A DNA stretch of 34,146 bases from positions 1-34,146 of IMG/VR virus record IMGVR_UViG_3300042449_002271; one strand, written 5' to 3'. Below the pieces are notes generated by a model that saw only the letters and a program-made list of their open reading frames with translations, had not been told where the DNA came from and did not search any database. The DNA comes from a virus. Both the position numbers and the translations under genes were made by a program. Of this stretch, positions 16,435 to 24,111 are shown piece after piece; within the stretch, counting starts at the first letter, position 1, and each line of letters begins with the position of its first letter.

Positions 16435-17628
16435 ATGTCAACTCAAATAAGTTTAAGTGTTACAAATAATACTTCCCTTGCTCAGCCTGTTAACATTATG
16501 GGAACACTAGTTCCTCAAGGGTTTTCCAACGATTCTAATAAATTATACGAATACAATTTGGCTACAGAATCTTTTTCAAGCCTTACATCAATATCTATAC
16601 TTATCGCAACGAGTCCAAACCCTACATTTATTGCTTACAATGCAATAGTAAAATCCAATGATGTTGCTGGTGTGGTAAGCGCTTTAAATAGTTTAAATAA
16701 AGGCGTTTTTCTAAACAATGGAACTACGGTTTATGTTTCTGGTAACGATTATTATAGTTATGGTAGTTTAGTAATTAACTCGTCAATTTCAACTTCTACA
16801 ATTTTAGGAACTACTGGAAATAACCCTTCGGGAATAACAATTGACCCATTAGGAAATATTTATACAGCAAATGGAATAAGTAACAATGTAACTAAAATTA
16901 CACCTCTTGGGGTATCTACAATTTTAGGAACGACTGGCGCACAGCCCGTTGGAATAACAATAGATAGCTCAGGAAATATTTATACGAGTAATGGTTCTGA
17001 TAATGTGAGTAAAATAACACCTTTGGGAGTATCAACTATACTAGGGGTATCAGCAGGCTCTCCTACGGGAATAACTATTGATTCTTTAGGAAATATTTAT
17101 ACATCAAATGGAGGGAGTAACAGAGTAATTAAAATTACGCCACTAGGAGTATCTACAACCTTAGCAATCCTAACTGGTCAAGCCCCAGTTGCAATAACAA
17201 TTGATTCATCTGGAAATATATATACTGCAAACTACTTTACTAATATAGTAAGCAAAATAACACCACTTGGAGTAGCTACAACATTAGGAACGACTGGCAT
17301 AACCCCAGTTGCAATAACAATTGATTCGTCTGGAAATATATATACTGCAAATCAATCGAGTGATAATGTAAGCAAAATTACGCCACTTGGGGTATCTACA
17401 ATATTAGGAACTACTGGCTCTGCTCCAAGCGGAATAACTATTGATTCTTTAGGAAATATTTATACTGCAAATCAAGGGAGTAATAATGTAAGCAAAATCA
17501 CACCGCTTGGGGTATCTACAATTTTAAATGTAACTGGTTCGCAACCACAAGGAATAACTATTGACGTATATGGTAATATTTATACTTCAAATCAAGGGAG
17601 TGATAATGTAAGCAAAATAACTCCATAA
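16435..17628 (+). CDS. Beta-propeller (NHL/Vgb-like) repeat protein
   Basis: The 397-aa protein has an N-domain of about 118 residues and then seven repeats of about 40 residues. Each carries GITIDxxGNIYTxNxxSxNVSKITPLGVSTILG with small changes. The pattern matches NHL/virginiamycin-B-lyase-type propeller blades, but the catalytic residues of the lyase cannot be placed, so an enzyme role should not be assumed. The repeats are also close at the DNA level (near 120-base period from about 16799), so they arose recently. It ends just before a strong terminator. A virion-attached binding propeller is a reasonable guess. Confidence 0.82.
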   Translation: MSTQISLSVTNNTSLAQPVNIMGTLVPQGFSNDSNKLYEYNLATESFSSLTSISILIATSPNPTFIAYNAIVKSNDVAGVVSALNSLNKGVFLNNGTTVYVSGNDYYSYGSLVINSSISTSTILGTTGNNPSGITIDPLGNIYTANGISNNVTKITPLGVSTILGTTGAQPVGITIDSSGNIYTSNGSDNVSKITPLGVSTILGVSAGSPTGITIDSLGNIYTSNGGSNRVIKITPLGVSTTLAILTGQAPVAITIDSSGNIYTANYFTNIVSKITPLGVATTLGTTGITPVAITIDSSGNIYTANQSSDNVSKITPLGVSTILGTTGSAPSGITIDSLGNIYTANQGSNNVSKITPLGVSTILNVTGSQPQGITIDVYGNIYTSNQGSDNVSKITP

Positions 17629-17646
17629 TACTACCCTACTAAAAAT

Positions 17647-17681
17647 AAAAAAGCGACTACACATAATGCAGTCGCTTTTTT
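17647..17681. terminator. Bidirectional terminator between converging late and early regions
   Basis: A 12-base A/T-flanked stem (AAAAAAGCGACT at 17647-17658, AGTCGCTTTTTT at 17670-17681) with an 11-base loop has T-runs on both strands. It lies between the converging genes at 16435-17628 and 17761-18630. Confidence 0.92.
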
Positions 17682-17760
17682 TTACTAGAAAAATTAAAAT
17701 TATCAATCCCCATTGACTAATTACAAATCTAAAAAAATATTTTCAGTTGTGCAAATTTTT

Positions 17761-18630
17761 TTATGTAAAATTTGTAGTAACATTTGGCAAAGAATGTATG
17801 CCATTGTGTGCAGTTACGCCAGTAAGTGTCGAAATACTAGTACCGTTGTTTTGCAGTAGCTTTTGATATATGCTACTCTTATCCTTTATAACAGTACCTT
17901 GAACAAATCTTACCGTGTCATTCTCGTCCATTATAAGATAACCTCCGCCCTCAATATTATCGTCCATTGATACTGCTTTCTTTAACCTATCGTCCTCTTT
18001 AGGCATTAGCTTAGCCAACTGCTTCAAAACTGTCTTTTTAGCCATCCATTGCTCTGAATCCTTCTTGTCGTTGAAGTATAAATCGTTTTTGTATTTTGAC
18101 ATATTAGCAATCTGTTGAATCTCTAGTTTAGACATAACTTTAAAGACAACATCATCGTTTACTTTGGCACAAGCGTAGATATATTTCAGCGTAGAAGAGT
18201 TTCTAACAGCAGAATGATTAGGAGTATGGTATAGCTTTGGCTCAAGACCTAGTTCGTATTCGAAGTCGTCTTCTTCATAGACTATTTCACACCATATTTT
18301 CTTTACTTTGTCAGAACGCAATAATAACGTCAATAAGCCCTTATAACCTAAAACGGCAGTTATGCTATCGTTATAAGGAATAAAGTAAAATTCGCCTATC
18401 ATTTGGCTTGGATTAAGACCAATTTCAGCACAATGCAATATACTAGCAAATAGCGAAGCAGGATTTTTCAAAAACACATCTTGAAGCTTAGGAGAGCGTT
18501 TTAGTTCGCTAATTACAATTTGTTTAAATTTAGCAGGACTTAACGAACTACCTTCTAGTAATTCTACAAGGTTTTTTTGTTCGTACTTTTCGATTGTAGT
18601 TGTGAAGCTACTGATTAATTCTTTGCTCAT
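17761..18630 (-). CDS. recT: RecT-family single-strand annealing recombinase
   Basis: The 289-aa protein fits the RecT family. An N-terminal helical region is followed by SLFASILHCAEIGLNPSQMI (about 62-81). Next come GEFYFIPYNDSITAVLGYKG (about 82-101), with the family's typical IPY...GYKG pattern, and further conserved helices (SEQWMAKKTVLKQLAKLMPK). RecT anneals complementary single strands produced by a partner exonuclease during recombination-dependent replication. The nuclease gene two positions upstream is the likely partner. It is the last gene of the minus-strand set and ends near the bidirectional terminator. The Ser/Thr-rich C-tail is poorly conserved in the family. Confidence 0.92.
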   Translation of the reverse strand: MSKELISSFTTTIEKYEQKNLVELLEGSSLSPAKFKQIVISELKRSPKLQDVFLKNPASLFASILHCAEIGLNPSQMIGEFYFIPYNDSITAVLGYKGLLTLLLRSDKVKKIWCEIVYEEDDFEYELGLEPKLYHTPNHSAVRNSSTLKYIYACAKVNDDVVFKVMSKLEIQQIANMSKYKNDLYFNDKKDSEQWMAKKTVLKQLAKLMPKEDDRLKKAVSMDDNIEGGGYLIMDENDTVRFVQGTVIKDKSSIYQKLLQNNGTSISTLTGVTAHNGIHSLPNVTTNFT

Positions 18631-18631
18631 C

Positions 18632-18853
18632 TTATAAGTTGTTTAAGTTTAGGTATTCGGATTTTTTATTTTCAAGTTCGTTTATTTCAATTGCAATCCT
18701 TTCTAACTCATCTAAGATATTTTGGAATTTTCTTGAGTTTATAGTGTAATTTTTAGCTTCCTTCAGCAAAAATTTTCTCAAGTTAACTCTGTAAATATTT
18801 ACTTCGTGAATTTCTAGGTTAATCTTAGTTAGCGAATACTCTTCTGGATTCAT
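18632..18853 (-). CDS. Small coiled-coil protein between nuclease and RecT
   Basis: The 73-aa protein is a charged helix with Leu/Ile at regular spacing (LDELERIAIEINELENKKSE near the end). It starts 11 bases after the nuclease stop and ends one base before the RecT start, so the three genes form a tight unit. It may assist the nuclease-annealase pair; no family recognised. Confidence 0.75.
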   Translation of the reverse strand: MNPEEYSLTKINLEIHEVNIYRVNLRKFLLKEAKNYTINSRKFQNILDELERIAIEINELENKKSEYLNLNNL

Positions 18854-18864
18854 TTTGTAGTAGT

Positions 18865-19650
18865 TTAATAAACTATTTCGTCAATGTGGGGCATTTCTAC
18901 TCTGCTAGAGCAATTATCTCTTATGAAGCACTCATTGCATCGTATAAGAGAAGGTTTAGCCTTGAAAACCTTTTCTATTGGCTTTTGTAATTCGCCCTTT
19001 ACCCACTCAACAGTTGACAAATGCGTAGCAATAGTGTTTTCCTCAACGTGAACCTTTATTATCTTTACATCATGCGTAGCTTTGGTAGAAAATATAAAGA
19101 AGAAAAAATCAATATCATCAGGCTCACATTCTAATTCTTTAGACAAAAGAATCTTGTATTGAACTGGCTGTAGCATTAGATTATGCTTTTCAGTCAATGA
19201 ATCAAGGTTCCAACCTAATTCATTCCATTTGTCATCCATAAGCCCACTGTACTTGGTATCAATGATACAAATCCTATCGTTCCACTTGGCTACAATATCG
19301 AAAATACCAGTCATACCATCTTGCGTACACACTTTGCCTATTTCAATTATTTCAATTCCGTAATTTTTTACAATTTTCTTGAAGAACTCGGCACTGTCTA
19401 TTGCTCTTTGGTACTGCTCTGAAACCATTTCTTTTTTTGTTCCTGCATATACTATCTTGGCTTGTGGAATATGACCGTCACGAGGTATAGAGCCAGTAGC
19501 CATATACTCAAAAAAATTACCGTATTCCATTGCATCGCTTGAAGGAAATCTAACACCATCAATATACTTTGCTTTAGTCTGAAGACCGCAAACTTCACCG
19601 TTCTTATATTTTGCAAATTCTTTTAGAAAGCTTTGGGAAATGTTTATCAT
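18865..19650 (-). CDS. PD-(D/E)XK exonuclease with Cas4/AddB-like Fe-S cysteines
   Basis: The 261-aa protein shows RecB-type nuclease motifs: G44..E48, GIFD with D118, IIDTKYSG with D131 and K133, and QPVQY (161-165, the QxxxY motif). One cysteine near the N-terminus (C21) and three near the C-terminus (C238, C241, C247; CX2CX5C) match the one-plus-three arrangement that binds a 4Fe-4S cluster in Cas4 and AddB. It would resect DNA ends to give single strands for the RecT encoded just downstream. No cas1 or CRISPR array is nearby, so a CRISPR role is unlikely. Confidence 0.88.
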   Translation of the reverse strand: MINISQSFLKEFAKYKNGEVCGLQTKAKYIDGVRFPSSDAMEYGNFFEYMATGSIPRDGHIPQAKIVYAGTKKEMVSEQYQRAIDSAEFFKKIVKNYGIEIIEIGKVCTQDGMTGIFDIVAKWNDRICIIDTKYSGLMDDKWNELGWNLDSLTEKHNLMLQPVQYKILLSKELECEPDDIDFFFFIFSTKATHDVKIIKVHVEENTIATHLSTVEWVKGELQKPIEKVFKAKPSLIRCNECFIRDNCSSRVEMPHIDEIVY

Positions 19651-19687
19651 TTTAAAATCGGATTTATTTATAAATTAATTGCTTTTG

Positions 19688-19714
19688 TTATAGCATCGTT
19701 TTAATGTGCTATAA
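19688..19714 (-). terminator. Stem-loop directly after a stop codon
   Basis: TTATAGCA (19688-19695) and TGCTATAA (19707-19714) form a perfect 8-bp stem with an 11-base loop. It abuts the stop codon of the gene 19715-20026. No U-run follows on the minus strand, so it may be a pause, a processing site or a mild terminator. Confidence 0.5.
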
Positions 19715-20026
19715 TTATTTCCAACTATAACCGCAGTTCTTGACTAATTTCAAATCATCTTTATTAGCAGGGAAAACTCTACAATTTGTTAGTCTTACTT
19801 TGTAAATTCCGCAACTAGTTTCGCAAAGAAAAGGACACGTATATCCAAGTTTACAGCAAGCTGAACCTTTTTTACCATCAAGCGTTTCACAAAGTTCTGG
19901 GGTGCATTGCCCCTTTCTTCCCTTCTGTTTTCCAATAAAACTATTTAAAAGTCTGCCAGCTTTTGTTTTTGTCATAAATATTATTATCCGTGATAAATAA
20001 TTGACATTTGATTTTTTTTCTTCCAT
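19715..20026 (-). CDS. YkgJ-like cysteine-cluster protein
   Basis: The 103-aa protein has a cysteine pattern like that of the YkgJ family (putative zinc- or iron-chelating domain). The cysteines fall in QCTPELC, SACCKLGYTCPFLC, SCGIYKVRLTNCRVFP and KNCGY. The segment CGIYKVRLTNCRVFP corresponds to the family's typical CxxYxxRPxxCRxFP, with Leu replacing Pro. The start follows the upstream stop without a gap. The molecular role of the family is not established. It lies next to the Fe-S nuclease, which could be chance. Confidence 0.8.
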   Translation of the reverse strand: MEEKKSNVNYLSRIIIFMTKTKAGRLLNSFIGKQKGRKGQCTPELCETLDGKKGSACCKLGYTCPFLCETSCGIYKVRLTNCRVFPANKDDLKLVKNCGYSWK

Positions 20027-20335
20027 CTACTTATTTGTATTCATCGATTCAAACTGTGTATTTTCCATCCAACCATCGGATGAATGTACTTTTCCAACCC
20101 ATGTATAACCTACTTTTTTTCTAGTCTTTTTGGATATTCCTATAATAGGAGTTTCTACTCTAATATCTTCTAGTTTCTTGAAGTCAATATCCACTTTAGG
20201 CTTCATAGCAAGCTCTCTTAACATGTCGTCAGCAGTAGCTTTATTTTCGGCTTCCATGATGATTGGTTTGTCAACATTTTTAAAATAATATTTGTAAAAC
20301 CTCGTCTTTTCCATAAAAGAAAAATATATATTCAT
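20027..20335 (-). CDS. Hypothetical small basic protein
   Basis: The 102-aa protein is basic, with TRFYKYYFKNV near the start and SKKTRKKVGYTW in the second half. The ATG at 20335 and a second in-frame ATG at 20314 (MEKTRFYK) are both possible starts; the second removes an oddly aromatic heptapeptide. It is joined directly to the YkgJ-like gene. No family recognised. Confidence 0.7.
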   Translation of the reverse strand: MNIYFSFMEKTRFYKYYFKNVDKPIIMEAENKATADDMLRELAMKPKVDIDFKKLEDIRVETPIIGISKKTRKKVGYTWVGKVHSSDGWMENTQFESMNTNK

Positions 20336-20443
20336 TATGATTTAGAATATTGTAGTAAAATATAATGCAATTACTAATTGAATTAGTTATTTTTGATGCA
20401 AACATCTTATGTCCATAGTAAGTTGTATAAGTTTTCTTGGTAT

Positions 20444-20477
20444 GAGAGCGAGAGTTGTTACTCGCTCTCTTTTTTTT
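20444..20477 (+). terminator. Strong stem-loop with T-run on the plus strand
   Basis: GAGAGCGAG (20444-20452) and CTCGCTCTC (20461-20469) form a perfect 9-bp stem with an 8-base loop followed by eight T (20470-20477). The T-run is on the plus strand, while all neighbouring genes are on the minus strand. It could stop an antisense or small RNA, or act weakly on the minus strand. The 146 bases between the genes at 20335 and 20482 hold no other gene that I can see. Confidence 0.85.
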
Positions 20478-20481
20478 CGCC

Positions 20482-20781
20482 CTATTCGTAAGGTAGGTCG
20501 TCAAATTCATTCATATTGTTTATAAAGATTGCATCTCCACAAACATAATCGCTCGGATATATGGATTCCGATTTGTGAGCCATTTCAGTGGCAATAGAGT
20601 TCATAGAAAGATTTTTGTTCTTGCCTTCTTCGTCTATCAATAGCATCTCACCATCTTCTAAGTAAATAACCTCTACTGGACTACTGTATCCCTCGTTGCA
20701 AATTAGGTTCCTTGCGCCAATAAAAGACGTAAATTCTACTTGTCTTTTTTCGCCTTCTGTTGTAATAATTGTTGCTCTCAT
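20482..20781 (-). CDS. DUF3846-like protein
   Basis: The 99-aa protein begins MRATIITTEGEKRQVEF and contains VEVIYLEDGEMLLIDEEGK (about 37-55), then SMNSIAT, and ends with a VCGDAIFINN segment. This order resembles DUF3846, a small domain common in phages and plasmids with no known function. A good candidate promoter lies directly upstream. Confidence 0.75.
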   Translation of the reverse strand: MRATIITTEGEKRQVEFTSFIGARNLICNEGYSSPVEVIYLEDGEMLLIDEEGKNKNLSMNSIATEMAHKSESIYPSDYVCGDAIFINNMNEFDDLPYE

Positions 20782-20804
20782 AGTTAATTTAAAATTTATA
20801 CGAA

Positions 20805-20833
20805 CAAATGTAAGTAAAAAGTTTTCGGTACAA
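20805..20833 (-). promoter_or_regulatory. Bacteroidetes-type promoter, minus strand
   Basis: Read on the minus strand, TTG (20833-20831), 18 bases, then TACATTTG (20812-20805), matching TTG-N17-19-TAnnTTTG. It lies 24 bases upstream of the gene 20482-20781. Confidence 0.65.
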
Positions 20834-20853
20834 TAAAAAAAGTATGTTTTTTT

Positions 20854-21174
20854 TTAATCTTTTTTGTCTACTAGAAACCAATTCGGAAGTTTCTTTTTTC
20901 TAATCTTGTATTGAGTACCTCTTAATAATTCGTTTTCCTTTTGAATCATCTTTCTTTCTCTGGTTATGCTTTCGAAACAAGGAAGTTTATTGAATCCTAA
21001 ATCTGTAAGCAGTTGTAAGGCACTCATTTCGTTTATTTTTTCTTTACCTATAAAATTAAAGCAGTAAGTGGCTATAAGACGATTGTCGTTATCTCTTAAT
21101 AGAGGATTAGTCTCTAATAAAAAAGTTACCCTGTCTTTTATCGATTTAAAATCACTGAATTGTTTTGGCTTCAT
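20854..21174 (-). CDS. Conserved phage-type hypothetical protein
   Basis: The 106-aa protein has a pattern I associate with small phage proteins of unknown function: a start with KDRVTFLLETNPLLRDNDNR, then LIATYCFNF, and SITRERKMIQKENELLRG, followed by a basic tail. It is probably helical. The gene starts 2 bases after the upstream gene's stop. Function unknown; the family memory is not verified. Confidence 0.75.
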   Translation of the reverse strand: MKPKQFSDFKSIKDRVTFLLETNPLLRDNDNRLIATYCFNFIGKEKINEMSALQLLTDLGFNKLPCFESITRERKMIQKENELLRGTQYKIRKKKLPNWFLVDKKD

Positions 21175-21176
21175 CT

Positions 21177-21620
21177 TTAAATAATTTTTACGATTTTAGG
21201 ATATTTTTCTTCAAATTGTTCATAGGCAACAAAGGCTGATACAAATTGGTCAAATGCAAACTGTAACTTTGGGTTATCCCAATCATCTGAAACATATTCA
21301 GAAAAACTCTTTGTTAGGTTAATTGGAATTGCGTTATTGACAGAACATCTCTTTAGTTGCTTATCAGTACAGCCGAGAACCATAGCGTTTGTTATATTGG
21401 TCATAAATAAGCGCATATATTTTTCATCGTTTAATCGTTTGTCGTCTATAGAATCCTTTATTTTGATAATTAAAGTTCCTAATAGCACCTGCTTGAAGTT
21501 TCTATCGTTCAAAATGTCCATTGATTCCATTGCAAATTCACTAGAGCCGTCAATTTTTGAACCGTTTATTAAAAACTCTTCCATTAGCTTTTCTGCGTCA
21601 TCTTTTGAAATACCTACCAT
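21177..21620 (-). CDS. Hypothetical acidic helical protein
   Basis: The 147-aa protein is acidic and largely helical. A segment rich in Met, Asp and Lys (INDRLNDEKYMRLFM-like region around residues 58-72) and an aromatic C-terminal third are visible, but no motif is recognised. It overlaps the upstream gene by 7 bases and is 2 bases from the downstream gene, so it belongs to a tight minus-strand operon. Confidence 0.75.
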   Translation of the reverse strand: MVGISKDDAEKLMEEFLINGSKIDGSSEFAMESMDILNDRNFKQVLLGTLIIKIKDSIDDKRLNDEKYMRLFMTNITNAMVLGCTDKQLKRCSVNNAIPINLTKSFSEYVSDDWDNPKLQFAFDQFVSAFVAYEQFEEKYPKIVKII

Positions 21621-21916
21621 ATTTTTTTTACTTTATAAATGAATGGAGTTGTAGTTGAAAAATCTGTTATGTTGATTATTGCGCCAAAAATTTCACGCAT
21701 CTTTTCCCTATCATTAGCAACTGGAGTACCCTTGAAATACCAAAAATATTGACCACCTATAATGGCTCCAAACTTGTAGAAATTACCGCTTGGTATTTTA
21801 TTGTATTTCTTTGAATCATTCAGTATATTAATTACTATACCGTCCTCTTTAAAGGTAAATAAATTGTATTTTTTTTTGTTTTCTAATTCTGAAAAAGGGG
21901 TTGTTGTTAAGTTCAT
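21614..21916 (-). CDS. Hypothetical protein, first gene of a small operon
   Basis: The 100-aa protein alternates strands and turns, with a central GQYFWYFKGTPVANDREKMR region. It is possibly a single small domain; no family recognised. The ATG at 21916 has an A/T-rich leader and a promoter-like sequence 20 bases upstream. Its last codons overlap the next gene. Confidence 0.72.
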   Translation of the reverse strand: MNLTTTPFSELENKKKYNLFTFKEDGIVINILNDSKKYNKIPSGNFYKFGAIIGGQYFWYFKGTPVANDREKMREIFGAIINITDFSTTTPFIYKVKKIW

Positions 21917-21935
21917 CTTGATTTTTTTATTTGAA

Positions 21936-21963
21936 CAAATATAGTAAAAAAATATTAAAACAA
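21936..21963 (-). promoter_or_regulatory. Bacteroidetes-type promoter, minus strand
   Basis: Read on the minus strand, TTTTG ending at 21961, 17 bases, then TATATTTG (21943-21936). The spacing is slightly short. It would drive the operon starting at 21916. Confidence 0.55.
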
Positions 21964-22005
21964 AATAAAAGTATTATATAAAATATAATAATTTATATTG
22001 AATAA

Positions 22006-22749
22006 CTATTCTTTAATCGTGAAGCTATCCATACTACTGTAAACCAACTGTTTAAATAGCATCTCTCTTTCTTCAAAATAGTCGTGTACTATTTTTCTAT
22101 TGGCTTCTGTATCTCGGTAGTATATGCAATCTGTTTTATAGCAGTCAAATTCATCGCCTAACATAATCGATATTTCGTGCATCATGTAGTAGCAGGAATA
22201 CCTAATATCGTGATATATAGATTGAAGCTGTGGGTCATTTTTTCTTGTAACAACCGTTTCGTAATATTCCCCTTGAACAAACCTTTGAAAAGATTTTTCG
22301 CTACCCAAAACAGATAGTGAAGCAAGCCTAATAGCCTTTGCTTTTTCATCTAATGCTCTATCGTATGTTTTCTTGGATATATAGCCTTTAACATAAGCAA
22401 TTCTCCAAAAAGCATGGTCTAAATCAGTTCCAGTCAATATTCCTTTTTCGTGGTCGTATTCGAAATTCCAAACGGTAACTTTCTTTTTTGGGGAAACATC
22501 GATAATTGGATTTTTATTTAGGTATTTTTTAGCATCAGTTTGCACCAAATTAAATAGGTACATAAACTTGCTTGGAAAATTTTTGTTTTCTGTTTGGTAT
22601 AGGGTATGCTTTCCGTCAAAAACTAATTCATTGCACTCGCTACCAATTCTAATTAGAAAATCGCTCTTGCAATTTTTAAGCATTTTTAACTTTCGGTCAA
22701 TCCGTACCCTTTTGTATTGTCGGGGAAAATCTTTTAAATTTAGTTCCAT
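22006..22749 (-). CDS. Unrecognised protein with remote polymerase-palm-like motifs
   Basis: The 247-aa protein has no family I can name with confidence. Three segments occur in the order and spacing of family-B polymerase motifs: GTDLDHAFWRIAYV (107-120, like motif A), KAKAIRLASLSVLGS (136-150, like motif B), and CYKTDCIYYRD (203-213, like motif C with KTDC in place of DTDS). The protein is much too short for a complete polymerase and shows no exonuclease domain. It may be a degenerate palm-domain replication protein or something unrelated. It lies in the replication/recombination half of the window. Confidence 0.72.
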   Translation of the reverse strand: MELNLKDFPRQYKRVRIDRKLKMLKNCKSDFLIRIGSECNELVFDGKHTLYQTENKNFPSKFMYLFNLVQTDAKKYLNKNPIIDVSPKKKVTVWNFEYDHEKGILTGTDLDHAFWRIAYVKGYISKKTYDRALDEKAKAIRLASLSVLGSEKSFQRFVQGEYYETVVTRKNDPQLQSIYHDIRYSCYYMMHEISIMLGDEFDCYKTDCIYYRDTEANRKIVHDYFEEREMLFKQLVYSSMDSFTIKE

Positions 22750-22760
22750 AGCAGTTGTTG

Positions 22761-23693
22761 TTAAATTTTACCACCTTTTTCAAATTTGTTTAATATTTGT
22801 TGTTGTCTTTCTTGGTATTGTTTTTTGGTAATTAAGCCATCTTTAAAGTCTTCTCTTAAAATTTCAAGAGTTCGGTTGAGAGCTTTATATCTTTCAGCAT
22901 CTAATTCAGTTTTGCCTAATGGTTGTTCAGCCCCCTTTTTAGGTTCCACTTGCTTTGGTCTTTCCATACCTACAACCTTCTTCTTCCTGCTCATAGCTTG
23001 CTTTGATGCTTCATCAAGCTTTCTAGCTTCATCTATTTTTGCTTGTAACTCAGGCGACAAGTCTTTTTCCTTTACATCCATGTCAACCTCTACGCTTCCC
23101 AAGTCGGCACTTGAACCTAACCTTGTTATAAGAATATAAGCATTACACGGGTTGTTTATCTCGGATATTTCATTAGAAATTATAATCCTTTTAAAGATTA
23201 TGGAATCATCTCCAGAAGGTAAATTTAGCTTGCGCATATCAGAAATAAGTTTCTTAATATCAGATTCGGCTAATTGATATTTTTTAATCAGCCCCGTTGA
23301 AATTAAACCATCTACTTCTACTGCTATTTTAAGATTACCGTCAAATCCAATCTCACCATTACCTCCAAATATTCTATCGTGTAGATAGTAAAATCCAACA
23401 TCGTCTGTTTGGTCATTGGTTACTTGATTTATGTTGAAGCATACTTCAGCTTTTTTAGATGTTGTAACAGTAGAGATAGGCATTGCTTTACTCTCAATTA
23501 TAGCTATAACATCTTTATCTACATCGGTAACTTTAATTTTTCTAAAAGCTTTTCCCTTGTACTTTTTAAACAGATTAGCGGAAGTCCACTTCTGACATTC
23601 ATTCCACGTCCATCCAAGTTTACGCTTTTTAGATAACTTATAAACACGTTTGGCTATTAAGTTAAATATCTTTAGGGAAAAGTTTTTCTTCAT
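22761..23693 (-). CDS. Hypothetical protein with C-terminal SHOCT-like helices
   Basis: The 310-aa protein has a basic N-terminal region (1-50), a middle part of mixed strands, and a long charged linker of Lys, Glu and Pro (about 215-265). It ends in a helical pair, LREDFKDGLITKKQYQERQQ (about 281-300), that resembles a short SHOCT domain. The linker suggests two tethered domains. It starts 12 bases after the HTH gene's stop and precedes the palm-like gene by 11 bases. Function unknown; a replication or nucleoprotein role is only a guess from position. Confidence 0.75.
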   Translation of the reverse strand: MKKNFSLKIFNLIAKRVYKLSKKRKLGWTWNECQKWTSANLFKKYKGKAFRKIKVTDVDKDVIAIIESKAMPISTVTTSKKAEVCFNINQVTNDQTDDVGFYYLHDRIFGGNGEIGFDGNLKIAVEVDGLISTGLIKKYQLAESDIKKLISDMRKLNLPSGDDSIIFKRIIISNEISEINNPCNAYILITRLGSSADLGSVEVDMDVKEKDLSPELQAKIDEARKLDEASKQAMSRKKKVVGMERPKQVEPKKGAEQPLGKTELDAERYKALNRTLEILREDFKDGLITKKQYQERQQQILNKFEKGGKI

Positions 23694-23705
23694 TTTAGAT
23701 TTCTC

Positions 23706-23993
23706 TTAAATAGTTTTAGGTGCTTTTTTGTATTTCTTTATTGAGGATAAGGAAACATTGAAGTGCTTAACTGCTTCTGATATAGAGTGGTCTTTGCAAA
23801 ATTCAAAAATTTGAGATTTTAATTCGATTGATAGTGGGTAAAGTTTCTTTCCAATATCTACCAACTCGTTTTTTTTGCAAATGTAGTTTATACTACCCCT
23901 TGAGCAATTTAGTCTTCTTTGTATTTCTCTATAAGACAATCCCTCGTGTCTCATCTGCAATACTTTCGGTTTTAAGTTTCTACTGCTAGCCAT
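23706..23993 (-). CDS. Double helix-turn-helix DNA-binding protein
   Basis: The 95-aa protein contains two helix-turn-helix-like segments: LSYREIQRRLNCSRGSINYI (19-38) and a second with SISEAVKHFNVSLSSIKKYK (about 70-89). The pattern resembles homeodomain-like HTH modules found with resolvases and homing endonucleases, but no catalytic domain is attached. It is probably a transcription or replication regulator. It heads a minus-strand gene set whose downstream members are the proteins at 22761-23693 and 22006-22749. Confidence 0.8.
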   Translation of the reverse strand: MASSRNLKPKVLQMRHEGLSYREIQRRLNCSRGSINYICKKNELVDIGKKLYPLSIELKSQIFEFCKDHSISEAVKHFNVSLSSIKKYKKAPKTI

Positions 23994-24016
23994 AATTAGT
24001 GTTTAAGTTATTGGTA

Positions 24017-24024
24017 CAAATATA
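24017..24024 (-). promoter_or_regulatory. Candidate -7 box upstream of the HTH gene
   Basis: TATATTTG on the minus strand lies 24 bases before the HTH gene start. A TTG lies only 12 bases upstream, shorter than usual, so the promoter is tentative. Confidence 0.35.
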
Positions 24025-24035
24025 AATAATAAAAG

Positions 24036-24061
24036 TCAAAAAAAAGTGCGACTAGGCACTT
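24036..24061 (-). terminator. Rho-independent terminator, minus strand
   Basis: On the minus strand AAGTGC, a 6-base loop CTAGTC, and GCACTT form a stem followed by a run of T. It lies 51 bases past the stop of the gene 24112-24408 and just before the candidate promoter of the HTH gene. Confidence 0.75.
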
Positions 24062-24111
24062 GATTTTGTGTTGTGATTTTTTAATAGTAATATAATTAAT
24101 TACTAAATTTC

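Noticed and set aside
16435-17628. Virginiamycin B lyase (antibiotic resistance)
   Set aside because: Only the propeller repeat pattern is shared; catalytic residues cannot be identified and the setting is structural.
20280-20510. Open frame on the minus strand across the 20444-20477 hairpin
   Set aside because: It overlaps two better genes in other frames and runs through a strong stem-loop.
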